Positions 21,269-30,089 of a stretch of 38,564 nucleotides of DNA are shown here, one piece after another (position 1 is the first letter of the stretch; every line of letters starts with the position of its first letter). This DNA comes from JAADCS01 sp964473735 (lineage in GTDB: Bacteria; Hydrothermota; Hydrothermia; LBFQ01). The translations under genes and the position numbers were made by a program. A model generated the notes under the pieces. That model was given only the letters and a program-made list of their open reading frames with translations. It did not search any database and was not told the DNA's origin. The stretch spans positions 1-38,564 of the forward strand of contig CAYYQD010000012.1 of the NCBI GenBank assembly GCA_964473735.1. Reading direction: 5' to 3'.

Positions 21269-23363
21269 GCCCTACCTTACGCTTTTTCCGGGTGGTGAAG
21301 AAGCCCCTTATCCTGTCCCATAATCTCTCCTTACGCCGACCGTATCGGCTGTAGTAACGTGAGTAGTACTGATCAGCCTTACCCACCTGATTGAATATCA
21401 CCAGATCCGGTCTCAGGTCTATGTGCTTCAGATAGGACCTACGGGTGTAGTTATACCGGAGGACTAAAATGTACTTTACGGCGAAATGTTCAAGGAGCTT
21501 TATCTCCGGTGATACGGTAACCGGGGGCAGGTCCAGTACTACCCTGAACCTTTCAAGCAGGTCCCTGACGTGAGAGAGCATCCTCCTGAAAACGAGCAGG
21601 TGATCCTCGTTCGTATCCCCTACGGGTAAAACGTAGAGATAAGGGTGTATCCGGTACGGTTCGTATTTTCCGTTGGCGTACCCTTCGGCGTTAGCAAGGT
21701 TGAAGAGCTCACTCAAACCCTTAGCCCTTATATCCCCATCTATCAGGAGTACGGGCACACCGGAGAGCGCAGCCGCCGAAGATAGGTTGGCGCTGATGAA
21801 GGTCTTACCCTCCCCCGTCTGGGTACTCGTTACGGCCACTATCTCCTTGAGGTCGTCAAACATACCCAGCTTAAACAGGAGTTTCCGGAACTCGTTCAGG
21901 GCGGGAGATGTGGAATCCACACTCTTCGTCATGATCATCTCGTAGGGCAGGGAGTCAAAACGAGAAAAGGTAGGTAGCGTGATAACGTGATCCTGCGGGA
22001 AGGGCAGTACCTCTTCGTCCAGCACGACGTCGGTGGTCATATCCCGGAAAAAGGCCATAGCTACACCGAAGATCAGACCCACGAGGAACCCTAAGAAGGC
22101 AGCGAACCTGCTCCTGCTGTATATCCCCACCTTCCTCACCGTGGGGTCTCCCAGTACGGAGATGTCCGGCACGAGGCTCCCAAGTCTTACGTCGGTGTCG
22201 TTCAACTTCTGGCCTAACACTATGTAGAAGTCCTCGGCGTTCTCAAGGTTGCGCTGGATGGTTAAGAGACGGGCCTGCTCCTTTAGGACTACGGGTAGTA
22301 TCCCCCTGTAGTATCCGAGCTGTTCCCTGACGTACTTGAGACTCTTCTCCGTAGAGCGGAGTATGAGGGAGTTGAGTCCGTTTAACTCCTCCTTCAGAGA
22401 CCTTATCACCGGATGGGCTCCCCCCTTTGTCGTCTCTTCCTCCTGAATCTTGAGTATGATCTCTATCCGTTGCCTCTGCAAGTCGTTTATTACCGGATCC
22501 CCCACGTCAACGAAGACGGTATCTTCGGGAGAGCTTACGAGCATATCGCGGAGGTTCCGGAGGGCCATCTCCCTGCCCTTCAGGTCTCCCATAATGGATA
22601 GGACCTTCTCCTCGGTAAGCTCGGGGTAGCGCATCCTCTCCTTGAACCTCTGGATCTGGCGGGCGAAGGTGTCTATCTCCCCTCTGTAGAACTCCATAAG
22701 CTTGGCGATAGTAGCCCTCTGACGCAGGAGCTGTTGCTTCTTATCGTCAAGGTGCCTGTCTATTATCCATCGGGAGACCACCTCAACAGCCCTCCTCGCC
22801 CACCTCCTGTCGGGGGAGTCGTACTCCAGAGTGAAGAAGGTGACGTTTTTAGGTCCCATCAGCGCCTTCTCCTTATCGTCCTCTAACACCCTTATTCTAC
22901 CTGAGGTCAGTCTGCGCCACAGCCCGATGGTGTCATACACTACCACTTTAAACTTTTTTGAGCATGGACACTTAACCACTCCGGGGGATTTTTCCGTATA
23001 AACTCCCGGCTTTAAAGAGGTTATACCGGCTATCCTGCCCGATAGTACCTCGTACATCAGGGCGGTATCTCTCAGGCCGGCGTAGAAGTCCGGAAACTTG
23101 ACCTTCAAAGATAGGACGTCTATCGGTGAGGTCTGATTCTCCCGCGGTTCGGGTATCTGCTCAGCGAGTACGCTTACCCCCCTCTCCCGGTTGGTCTGCA
23201 TCATGTATATACTGGCCCTGAAACGGGGCCCTTTACGGAGGAGAAGGTTAAGGGCCGCCGCTAAGACGGCTCCCACGACGGCCGTAAGGAGTATGAGCCT
23301 CCACTCCCGGAGGAATACGGCTTTTATTCGCCTATAAGTGTATTGTAAGTTGGTCTCCGTCAT
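21246..23363 (-). CDS. Wzc-like polysaccharide chain-length regulator / tyrosine autokinase
   Basis: A 705-residue inner-membrane protein with a Wzz domain between two transmembrane helices (about residues 22-42 and 425-446), a long coiled-coil periplasmic part, and a cytoplasmic BY-kinase-type ATPase. Walker A is STQTGEGKTFISANLSS, Walker A' is VLLIDGDIRAKGL, and the Walker B-like strand is RVVLDLPPV. The C-terminus has a tyrosine cluster (YYSRYYSRYGRR) typical of autophosphorylated BY-kinases. It controls capsule or exopolysaccharide export. The Walker B Asp is followed by LPP rather than the usual TPP. Its ATG overlaps the upstream TPR gene stop as ATGA, so they are coupled. Confidence 0.9.
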   Translation of the reverse strand: MTETNLQYTYRRIKAVFLREWRLILLTAVVGAVLAAALNLLLRKGPRFRASIYMMQTNRERGVSVLAEQIPEPRENQTSPIDVLSLKVKFPDFYAGLRDTALMYEVLSGRIAGITSLKPGVYTEKSPGVVKCPCSKKFKVVVYDTIGLWRRLTSGRIRVLEDDKEKALMGPKNVTFFTLEYDSPDRRWARRAVEVVSRWIIDRHLDDKKQQLLRQRATIAKLMEFYRGEIDTFARQIQRFKERMRYPELTEEKVLSIMGDLKGREMALRNLRDMLVSSPEDTVFVDVGDPVINDLQRQRIEIILKIQEEETTKGGAHPVIRSLKEELNGLNSLILRSTEKSLKYVREQLGYYRGILPVVLKEQARLLTIQRNLENAEDFYIVLGQKLNDTDVRLGSLVPDISVLGDPTVRKVGIYSRSRFAAFLGFLVGLIFGVAMAFFRDMTTDVVLDEEVLPFPQDHVITLPTFSRFDSLPYEMIMTKSVDSTSPALNEFRKLLFKLGMFDDLKEIVAVTSTQTGEGKTFISANLSSAAALSGVPVLLIDGDIRAKGLSELFNLANAEGYANGKYEPYRIHPYLYVLPVGDTNEDHLLVFRRMLSHVRDLLERFRVVLDLPPVTVSPEIKLLEHFAVKYILVLRYNYTRRSYLKHIDLRPDLVIFNQVGKADQYYSRYYSRYGRRKERLWDRIRGFFTTRKKRKVGPTLRPLS

Positions 23364-24385
23364 TCTAAGTCCAGCCTCTTCTTTGCCCTTTTGTAGAACC
23401 TCTTCAGGCTGCGCATAACACCCTTGAGCTCCCTCTTATCGGACGGGGGGGCTTCCTCGTAGTACTTCATGGCGACCTCAAAGTACTTTATGGCCTCCTC
23501 AAACTTGCCCAGGAAGTACTTGGTGTACCCGAGGTAGTATGCTATATAGACGACGTTATAGGGAACGTTGGGCTGATCCCTGAGGACGAGGTATAGAAGT
23601 CCTTCGTACACGTCCTCGGCTTCCTTGAACCTCCCCTCTTTCAGCAGGAGACCTCCGTATACCCATCGGAAGTACCTGCTCTCCGGATACCTATCAACGT
23701 AGCCCTTGAGTATGGGAATAGCCTCCCGGGCCCTTCCCTCCCGCATCAGGACCCAGGCCAGAGTAAGGGCGGATATGACGGAGGTGTAGTGTCCCCTTCT
23801 CCAGGCGATCTTCAGGTACTCTATACCCTTACGTTTCCGTTTTTCCCTGTCCTTGACCAGGAAGAAGGTCGGTATTATTCCGATGCGGTTGGGGGCTTTG
23901 GAAAGCGCGTAGTTGTATATGCCCAGCGGGAAGTAGGCGTCGTAAAGGGTTGAGTCCTCCTCTACGGTCGCCTTGAGGGGTTTTACACCCTCCAGAGCGT
24001 ACTTAAGGGCCACGACGTAGTTGCCCGACCTTCCAGCCCTCATGGCCTTATAACCGTACGCTCCGGCTATGAAGAAGTTCATCCACGCCCTCGTCTCGGG
24101 GTCATCCGTGGTGCTCAACCTCTCCTTAGCCCTCTCCTCCGCTATCTTCATGTTCTTGAAGAACTCGTTCTCGTACCGTTTAGTGTGGTAATCTTCCATG
24201 TAGTAGTCGTATATGGCCGCCTTGAAGAAGTACCCCACAGGCTCCTGTGGATAAAGGCTTATAGCCTCCTCTATAACGGAGAGGGCGGCACCGTACCGCT
24301 CACGGTACGTGTACTCCAGAGCCGTAAGCACGAGGCTGTCCAGCTCAGGACTGAACGGTACTGCCGACAGCGTTAATGCTATCAA
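23360..24385 (-). CDS. TPR-repeat protein, probably exported
   Basis: A 341-residue protein with a short hydrophobic N-terminus (MIALTLSAVPF) that may be a signal peptide, followed by tetratricopeptide-like helices, clearest at YLKIAWRRGHY, ILKGYVDRYPESRYFRWVYG, LLKEGRFKEAEDVYEGLLY and YTKYFLGKFEEAIKYFEVAM. It is a protein-protein scaffold and, being coupled to the Wzc-like gene, may help polysaccharide export. The start is TTG at 24385, inside the end of nuoG (41-base overlap), with TAAAAT 8 bases before it. Confidence 0.82.
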   Translation of the reverse strand: MIALTLSAVPFSPELDSLVLTALEYTYRERYGAALSVIEEAISLYPQEPVGYFFKAAIYDYYMEDYHTKRYENEFFKNMKIAEERAKERLSTTDDPETRAWMNFFIAGAYGYKAMRAGRSGNYVVALKYALEGVKPLKATVEEDSTLYDAYFPLGIYNYALSKAPNRIGIIPTFFLVKDREKRKRKGIEYLKIAWRRGHYTSVISALTLAWVLMREGRAREAIPILKGYVDRYPESRYFRWVYGGLLLKEGRFKEAEDVYEGLLYLVLRDQPNVPYNVVYIAYYLGYTKYFLGKFEEAIKYFEVAMKYYEEAPPSDKRELKGVMRSLKRFYKRAKKRLDLE

Positions 24386-26807
24386 CGGGGGTTATTTTAT
24401 CGGCGACAGCCTCGTTCAGGGGAAGGTCGTAGAACAGACCTCTGAACAGGATCACCTCCCCCTCAAGGTCCGTGCTTACGACCACGCTCACCTCGTACTC
24501 TTTGCCGCCCACCTTAAGGATGGCCTTGTCCCCATCCTTAAGCCCCGAGGAGCGGGCTATCTCCTCACTGATGAAGACGGCCTTCTCCTTGACGAAGGGC
24601 TTATGTATCTTATTGCGGAAAGCGTAGTAGGACCCCTTGTAGATGTCGGGGGCATGCAGAAGAAGGGTCCCCTCTCTCAGAGTGCCCTTTACCGGCTCGT
24701 ATCCTTCGGCGGCGAAAGAGTACCGGACATCGGGATAACGGTAAGCCCTCTTCAGTTTGGCTATGGTGGGGACGTAGTCGGGATAGGGCCTCTCCTCGTA
24801 GGGCATTTCGTAAGGATCAAACTTCAGGGTCTGGTACGGGAGTACGTTCCTCTTAAGCTCGTTGAAGACGTCCCTCGTGCTCCTCCACGGGGCGTTCCCA
24901 CCTAAGCGTTCTATTAGCCCCTTGAACACCCACCATGCGGGGCGGCTTCCGGCGTAGGGCCATAGAGCATCCTTGCCGTACTGTACCCTACCCTCAAGGT
25001 TGGTGCGGGTGCCATCCTCCTCGTAGGGGACGGTTATGGGTAGAACGGCGGAGGCGTACTCTGTGGAGGGATCCCAGAAGGAGGACATTACTACGACGAA
25101 GGGGGTGCTCTCAAGGGCCTTAACTACCAGGTTCCTGTCGTAGTACTCGTAGAGAGGCTCAACCTCCCAGAGGAACAGGACGTCTATCTCACCGTTGGCA
25201 GCCTTCTGGAGTATCTCCCCCGTGGTGGCCCCATCGGGGAACGGAGAGAACTCAACGTCTACGAAACCCTGCCCGTTGGGGGCAGTACGCAGCAGCAGGA
25301 ACTTCACCCTGTCATCCAGAGCAGAAAGATGGGCTAAGTTGGACTGGGCCTCCGCGCTCAGGTCGTCAGGGAAGATGATAAGCGGAGCTTTAGCCTTCCT
25401 GAAAGCCTCAACCACCCCAGCGTAGTTAGGGTCGGGCTCCTCGGTATGGAACTGGTAAGATACGTAGGTCTCTCCACCGACCGGTACCTTCACCCACTCG
25501 GCCCACCCGTCCCTGACGTACCTCTCCCTGTAGGGATTGAGAACGAATATTCTGGCTCCCCTGCGGGCGGCCCGAACGAGGCGGATACCTATACCGGGTA
25601 CCGTCTCCCTGACGTCCCCGAAGATAAAGATGGCGTCCGCCCTGTCTATGTCGGCCACCTTACCCGTAGAGGCGGAGTACCCAACCGCCCTGCGTACAGG
25701 GTCCTCCTTAAAGGCCACGTGCGGCCGACGGAAGTCTATATCGGAGGTCATCAGGGTCTCCTTGAAGAGCTTACGACCGGCGTAGGCGGATTCGTTGGTA
25801 CCCCTACCACCGGATATGGCGGCCACCCTCTTACCTTTCAGGTTCTCGGCCACCCAGTCAAGGGCTAAGTTCCAGTTCACCTTAACCCAGTTACCGTCCC
25901 CGGACTTGAGGTGAGGGTAATCCACCCTGTTCTTATGGTCGTAGACGTACTCGTGGGAGAACCTGTCCCTGTCCGTGATCCAGAACTCGTTTACGTCGGG
26001 ATTCTCCCTGCCGTTTATTCGCACTATCTTATGTACGTCCTCCCTCCTTCCACCCTTCACCATCTTCCCCTTGGAGTAGGGCTTGCGACTGATGACCTCA
26101 ACGGTAACGTTGGCCCCCAGGGAATCCTCCGGGCTTATAGCCGGCACCCTCTCAATGTTCCACGGACGGGTGTAGTACTTGTAATCCGCACCGTTTATAG
26201 CACCTACCGGGCATACCTCTATGAGGTTGCCGGAGAACTCGTTGTTGACGAAACGGTCCCTTTCCGGGCCGAAAACGGTGTACCACCCACGGTCAAACAT
26301 GGACCAGTCCCTGCCCCCTCCGATGGTCCAGTAGAAGGTGGAGCACTTGAAACACTGTATGCACCTGTGAGGCTCAAGGTCAAAGTAGGGGCCGGCGTCG
26401 TGCTTGGGAAAGAGCCTCTTGGGGAAGGTGTATTTGCTCGTAGTGGGACCGAACAGGTAGGTTATCTCCTGCAGGTCGCACTCCCCACCCTTATCGCATA
26501 TCGGACAGTCAAGGGGATGGTTCGTCAGGAGCAGGGCCACCACTGACCTCTGGGTCTCCTTAACGGGGTCCGTGTTCGTCCATACTTTAAGTCCGTTCTC
26601 CGCCCTCGTGGCACAGGCGGGTTTCAGACCTCTCCTTCCCCTCCTATCTTCCACCTCAACGAGACAGACCCTACACCCCGCCCATACGGGGAGCTTAGGA
26701 TGATAACAAAACACGGGGATCCTCTCCCCGTTCCTCCATGCAACGTTAAGTATGGTTTCCCCTTCGTTGAATTCAACTTCCTTACCGTTCAGAAGGATCT
26801 TCGGCAT
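24345..26807 (-). CDS. nuoG: NADH-quinone oxidoreductase subunit G
   Basis: Peripheral-arm iron-sulfur subunit of complex I. It is about 820 residues. The N-terminal 2Fe-2S ferredoxin domain has C-x11-C-x2-C (CYHPKLPVWAGCRVC) plus the later CAT Cys. The His/Cys 4Fe-4S site is HPLDCPICDKGGECDLQ, and a second 4Fe-4S site is CIQCFKC...CPVGAI. A molybdopterin-oxidoreductase-like domain follows (AISGGRGTNESAYAGRKL; PITVPYEEDGTRTNLEGRVQ). An upstream in-frame start exists at 26882, but the ATG at 26807 begins the ferredoxin fold (MPKILLNGKEVEF) and has TATAAT 7 bases upstream. No other nuo gene is nearby. Confidence 0.95.
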   Translation of the reverse strand: MPKILLNGKEVEFNEGETILNVAWRNGERIPVFCYHPKLPVWAGCRVCLVEVEDRRGRRGLKPACATRAENGLKVWTNTDPVKETQRSVVALLLTNHPLDCPICDKGGECDLQEITYLFGPTTSKYTFPKRLFPKHDAGPYFDLEPHRCIQCFKCSTFYWTIGGGRDWSMFDRGWYTVFGPERDRFVNNEFSGNLIEVCPVGAINGADYKYYTRPWNIERVPAISPEDSLGANVTVEVISRKPYSKGKMVKGGRREDVHKIVRINGRENPDVNEFWITDRDRFSHEYVYDHKNRVDYPHLKSGDGNWVKVNWNLALDWVAENLKGKRVAAISGGRGTNESAYAGRKLFKETLMTSDIDFRRPHVAFKEDPVRRAVGYSASTGKVADIDRADAIFIFGDVRETVPGIGIRLVRAARRGARIFVLNPYRERYVRDGWAEWVKVPVGGETYVSYQFHTEEPDPNYAGVVEAFRKAKAPLIIFPDDLSAEAQSNLAHLSALDDRVKFLLLRTAPNGQGFVDVEFSPFPDGATTGEILQKAANGEIDVLFLWEVEPLYEYYDRNLVVKALESTPFVVVMSSFWDPSTEYASAVLPITVPYEEDGTRTNLEGRVQYGKDALWPYAGSRPAWWVFKGLIERLGGNAPWRSTRDVFNELKRNVLPYQTLKFDPYEMPYEERPYPDYVPTIAKLKRAYRYPDVRYSFAAEGYEPVKGTLREGTLLLHAPDIYKGSYYAFRNKIHKPFVKEKAVFISEEIARSSGLKDGDKAILKVGGKEYEVSVVVSTDLEGEVILFRGLFYDLPLNEAVADKITPVDSINAVGSTVQS
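24394..24399 (-). promoter_or_regulatory. -10 box TAAAAT within nuoG, 8 bases before TTG at 24385
   Basis: TAAAAT, then AACCCCCG, then TTG. It lies inside the nuoG coding sequence and has no SD after it, so a separate leaderless transcript for the TPR-Wzc pair is likely. Confidence 0.5.
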
Positions 26808-26814
26808 GGAGGGT

Positions 26815-26820
26815 ATTATA
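26815..26820 (-). promoter_or_regulatory. -10 box TATAAT, 7 bases before nuoG ATG
   Basis: TATAAT, then ACCCTCC, then ATG at 26807. It decides the nuoG start and predicts a leaderless mRNA. Confidence 0.6.
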
Positions 26821-26927
26821 CTGTGGTAGAGGAACGTAGAACCTGCCGGCCAGAAAAACCTACCACATCTCCGAGGAAGCATGACGTTGTGCTGTGCTGC
26901 TTCGGATATAAGGCTGTTTCAAACGCC

Positions 26928-28163
26928 TTAATAAGATCCCGAGGTAGGGATGAACCTGACCCTGTAGAGTCTATCTCCGACCCTTATACCGCTGGCCTCC
27001 ACGTCAAAAGCGGGTATTTCAACGGAGCATCTTCTATCCAGAGACGCCATCGGAAAGGTTATCGGACACAGACACACGCAGGCCACCGTAGGCCCGTAGC
27101 ACCTGCCGGAGATAGGCTCCCACGGGAAGTACGTCTTCATCCACCTCCGCCCGTCCCACATCCTGGTCTTTAACATCTCTCCGTCCCCCCGGAGTAGTAA
27201 GAGCCTACCACCGTACCCGTAGAAAACCTGAACCCCCTCCGTACTTCCGGGTGATGGAAAGGTAAGGGTATCCCTACCTATGAGGGTCAGAAGGGAGTCC
27301 GACAGAAGGGAGAAGTACGGCATACCGTCCAAACATCCCCTACCCGTAATGGGGGGCCAGGGGTATCTGAAGAGACCGGAGTTCCCCTCCGCATCCAGCC
27401 AGATTATCCCCACGCTACTGGCGTAAGCCACCCCCCGAGTGCACGCGAGGGACCCGATAACCTGCACGGGACCGTCCAATCTCTCCATGGACAGAACCGT
27501 GTCCCTCCTAACGGCAGCGTAAAAGTCCCCGTCCTCCCTCTCACCGACCACCAGCGCCACATCCTCGGCAACGGCGACCTTCAACCACCTGCCCCGTACC
27601 AGCTCCTCCAACGTGTCGTTCCAGACGTACAGAACTTCACCACCATCACGCTGGGAAAGTAGCAAATCTCCACTCCCGAAGGGTATCCGTCTGTAGTACC
27701 TGACCGGTGGTTCCAGCCCCTCTTTACCAGTGTCCCGAGCGGTTGGGGATTGGGTCAGGACGTAGGGGTAAGGTTTGACTACCGTGTACGTAGCCCTCCT
27801 CACGGTATTCCCCACCCTCACCTCAACCTGCACCCTTTCTCTTTCCGCCTTTACCCCGACCTTAGCGGCGAGGGTGTCGCACCCCTCGTACCTCCCGACC
27901 TCCCTACCGTTCACCCTCACAACCGCTTCAAACCTATGGCACCCGGGGAACCTACCCCTCTCAACCAGCCCGTCCGGGAACCCGTACACTACCTCCCTGC
28001 GAAACACGATGCCGCTACTGTAGGCGAAGAAGCGAACGGAGAAGGTATCCGGCACTATGGCTCCGTCCTCCGGAGCGACTATACGGACTTCCGTGTACGG
28101 AAACTCCACGCTTAAAGAGGCGCAGGACGATAGAAGCAGGAGGATAGTGGGAAAGTACCTCAC
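26928..28163 (-). CDS. hypothetical lipoprotein
   Basis: A roughly 411-residue lipoprotein: hydrophobic leader RYFPTILLLL ending in lipobox LSSC. The N-terminal part resembles a bacterial Ig-like domain (VRIVAPEDGAIVPDTFSVRFFAYSSG); the rest is beta-rich with propeller-like strands (SGDLLLSQRDGGEVLYVWND, VAEDVALVVGEREDGDFYAA). I do not recognise a family. The frame is open up to 28181, but the GTG at 28163 has an SD (GGAGGG) 7 bases upstream and overlaps the previous stop as GTGA, so I prefer it; GTG at 28166 is also possible. It forms a two-gene operon with the upstream envelope protein. Confidence 0.75.
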   Translation of the reverse strand: MRYFPTILLLLSSCASLSVEFPYTEVRIVAPEDGAIVPDTFSVRFFAYSSGIVFRREVVYGFPDGLVERGRFPGCHRFEAVVRVNGREVGRYEGCDTLAAKVGVKAERERVQVEVRVGNTVRRATYTVVKPYPYVLTQSPTARDTGKEGLEPPVRYYRRIPFGSGDLLLSQRDGGEVLYVWNDTLEELVRGRWLKVAVAEDVALVVGEREDGDFYAAVRRDTVLSMERLDGPVQVIGSLACTRGVAYASSVGIIWLDAEGNSGLFRYPWPPITGRGCLDGMPYFSLLSDSLLTLIGRDTLTFPSPGSTEGVQVFYGYGGRLLLLRGDGEMLKTRMWDGRRWMKTYFPWEPISGRCYGPTVACVCLCPITFPMASLDRRCSVEIPAFDVEASGIRVGDRLYRVRFIPTSGSY

Positions 28164-28663
28164 CACGGTGCCCTCCACCACGCTCCCCTGTATCCGACCT
28201 CCACCCCCACGCCCGTTCGGACGTCTCCGCCGCTCACCGGGAAGAGGGTCCTATACCTGACGGCCAGAAACAGGAGACCGAAGTCGTACGGCTCAGGACC
28301 GTAGTACCTAAGGAAGTTAATCTCAAGGTTTCCGGAGAAGAGCAGGTTGTGTCCCGTGTCCAACCTGTGGGCGTAGCCCAGGGAGATACCGGGAGAGAGT
28401 AGAGGTAGGGTGCTACGCTTTAATCTACGGGGATATGGCATAAGCTGGTAGGTAAGGTACAGTAGTCCGTCCGTCGTGCGACTCAACCCTTCCGGTGGAT
28501 CCTTAAACAGGTTCCCTCCCACGGAGATGTCCCCGTGTCCCCCGGGAGCCTTAAAACCCATAATAACAGTTCCGAGGACCTCGGGGGATGGGCCTCCGAC
28601 GTCCCTACTTATGGCAACGGAACAGGATGAAAGCATAAAAAGGGCAGGGAAAAACCTCCTCAT
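28160..28663 (-). CDS. hypothetical outer-membrane-like lipoprotein
   Basis: A 167-residue protein with signal MRRFFPALFMLSSC (lipobox SSC) and an amphipathic beta-strand pattern (PGISLGYAHRLDTGHNLLFS, LEINFLRYY, GLLFLAVRYRTLF, VGVEVGYRGAWW) that suits a small beta-barrel. It ends in APW with aromatic residues near the C-terminus. An upstream in-frame ATG at 28720 would hide the signal peptide, so the ATG at 28663 is used. A TAAAAT box lies 13 bases upstream (28677-28682 minus). No known family. Confidence 0.7.
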   Translation of the reverse strand: MRRFFPALFMLSSCSVAISRDVGGPSPEVLGTVIMGFKAPGGHGDISVGGNLFKDPPEGLSRTTDGLLYLTYQLMPYPRRLKRSTLPLLSPGISLGYAHRLDTGHNLLFSGNLEINFLRYYGPEPYDFGLLFLAVRYRTLFPVSGGDVRTGVGVEVGYRGAWWRAPW

Positions 28664-28831
28664 TTTACTTGCGTAAATTTTAGGGAGGAAAGGCACCGTA
28701 CGGCGTACGCTGTTGTCCATTTTCGTGCAAGTAGCCCTTTAAAAGCACGAAAGAAGCGTAGAATATCCCAAAGGTCCAAACGGAAATCGGCAGATGATAG
28801 ACGTATGGCCCCGGCTTTCCATTTCCTCCCT

Positions 28832-28837
28832 TAGAAT
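28832..28837 (+). promoter_or_regulatory. -10 box TAGAAT, 6 bases before ATG at 28844
   Basis: TAGAAT, then GCGGAT, then ATG. No SD; leaderless transcript predicted. Confidence 0.5.
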
Positions 28838-28843
28838 GCGGAT

Positions 28844-29437
28844 ATGTTAAGATTCATAACCGGTTTTGTCGTACTTTTTGCCATATTGCCCTCCTCAACC
28901 ATATTGGCACACAAAAACGTGAAGCCCGATACCATAGAGACTCACGTCAGCACCCAACCCACGCCCGAAGTTGAGAGGAGTGCGGTTAGAGAGGATACCC
29001 CTCCGCCTATCGTTAAGCTCCATCCTCCAGCCGTACATTTCGCCGTCGCTTTGCCCATCCTCCTGCTACTCCTTGAAATTGGCTATATCCTGTACAGGCG
29101 CCCTCCAGACGGTCTGGAGATGGGGGCGGTACTCCTCTCCTTCCTGTCCGTCCTGACGGCTTACGCTACCGGGTACGTAGCCCACGAGAGCATGGAGGAT
29201 ATGCCTATAGGGGAAAAGGCCGCCTCTCTGCTCCACACACACGAAAGGGTAGGCCTTAACATCCTGCTGCTGCTCCTGGCTGTGCTATTGCTCCGTGTAA
29301 TCTACCGCTACCTTCGGATCAACGTCCTGAGGTATCTGTACGTCCTCCTCGCAGCGCTGGCCGCCGCTCTGGTCCTCTATCAGGGGAGCCTTGGGGGAGC
29401 GTTAGTGTACGATTTCGGTGTAGGAGTGCACCCGTAA
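28844..29437 (+). CDS. DUF2231-like membrane protein
   Basis: A 197-residue protein with an N-terminal signal sequence (ILPSSTILAHK), a Thr/Pro/Glu-rich linker and four transmembrane helices. The motif KLHPPAVHFAVALPILLLLL matches the DUF2231 start, and a second His-rich part, GYVAHESMEDMP...HTHERVGLNIL, follows. Conserved His in the helices suggests heme or metal binding, as proposed for this family. It has no operon partner before the assembly gap. Confidence 0.8.
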   Translation: MLRFITGFVVLFAILPSSTILAHKNVKPDTIETHVSTQPTPEVERSAVREDTPPPIVKLHPPAVHFAVALPILLLLLEIGYILYRRPPDGLEMGAVLLSFLSVLTAYATGYVAHESMEDMPIGEKAASLLHTHERVGLNILLLLLAVLLLRVIYRYLRINVLRYLYVLLAALAAALVLYQGSLGGALVYDFGVGVHP

Positions 29438-29529
29438 GGGGTTGTTTCGTGGAGTGATGAGACGGCTTTACTACTCCGGGTCTTAGAGCTGTCTTACCCG
29501 GAATGGGTCGTGATTGGGAGAAGAGACGG

Positions 29530-29629
29530 NNNNNNNNNNNNNNNNNNNNNNNNNNNNNNNNNNNNNNNNNNNNNNNNNNNNNNNNNNNNNNNNNNNNNNN
29601 NNNNNNNNNNNNNNNNNNNNNNNNNNNNN
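29530..29629. other. scaffold gap (100 N)
   Basis: A run of exactly 100 N is a standard filler of unknown length. Genes on either side may not be true neighbours at the drawn distance. Confidence 0.99.
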
Positions 29630-29783
29630 TTGATAATACCGTTATTTGTGCGTTGTACTGAACGCTTCCAACCGGACACCCGGCTCGCCCTACCCGTGGG
29701 GCCGGGCACTCTCAGGCCCTTATCCATACAACGCTTTTCCAGTAATTGCGGGCGTATTGGGTCGGTATTACTCATGCGGGTTC

Positions 29784-29800
29784 TATACCCAAAGTGGTAC
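29784..29800 (-). repeat. 17-base element shared with 20083-20099
   Basis: The minus strand reads GTACCACTTTGGGTATA, identical to the copy at 20.1 kb. Confidence 0.55.
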
Positions 29801-30076
29801 TTCGTACCTCCGAGCCTCGCGCACTACGATGCCACCCTCTCCAACGTCGTCGTACCGGAACGGGCTCCTGCTTTAGAACGGATCCGATTTTTCGGGTTTC
29901 GTACCCAACGGCACCCATTTTGAGGACACCTTTTCCGTTCCGATAGCACAACTTAAGTGTATCAACGATCCGGCGACCCCGTCTGACTCCTACGGCTGTA
30001 AGAATGAAGGATGTACGGAAAACATCGGTATCGCTTTTCGTGATACTCCATCGCTTCCATAGGGCGACACCGCCCG

Positions 30077-30082
30077 TAGAAT
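30077..30082 (+). promoter_or_regulatory. -10 box TAGAAT, 7 bases before TTG at 30090
   Basis: TAGAAT, then CAAGGGC, then TTG. Leaderless TTG start predicted. Confidence 0.5.
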
Positions 30083-30089
30083 CAAGGGC

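Larger units (their letters stand above)
29438..30089. other. long intergenic region containing an assembly gap
   Basis: No supported gene. It has an inverted repeat CCGGGT...ACCCGG (29476-29501), 100 Ns (29530-29629), the inverted copy of the 17-base element (29784-29800) and the -10 box of the next gene. One frame (29646-29876, and continuing after a TAG to 30061) is open but has no recognisable content. The true length of the gap is unknown, so genes may be missing here. Confidence 0.6.

Noticed and set aside
29646..30061. open frames to the right of the gap
   Set aside because: They are interrupted by a TAG, have odd composition and match nothing I recognise. Kept only as part of the intergenic note.
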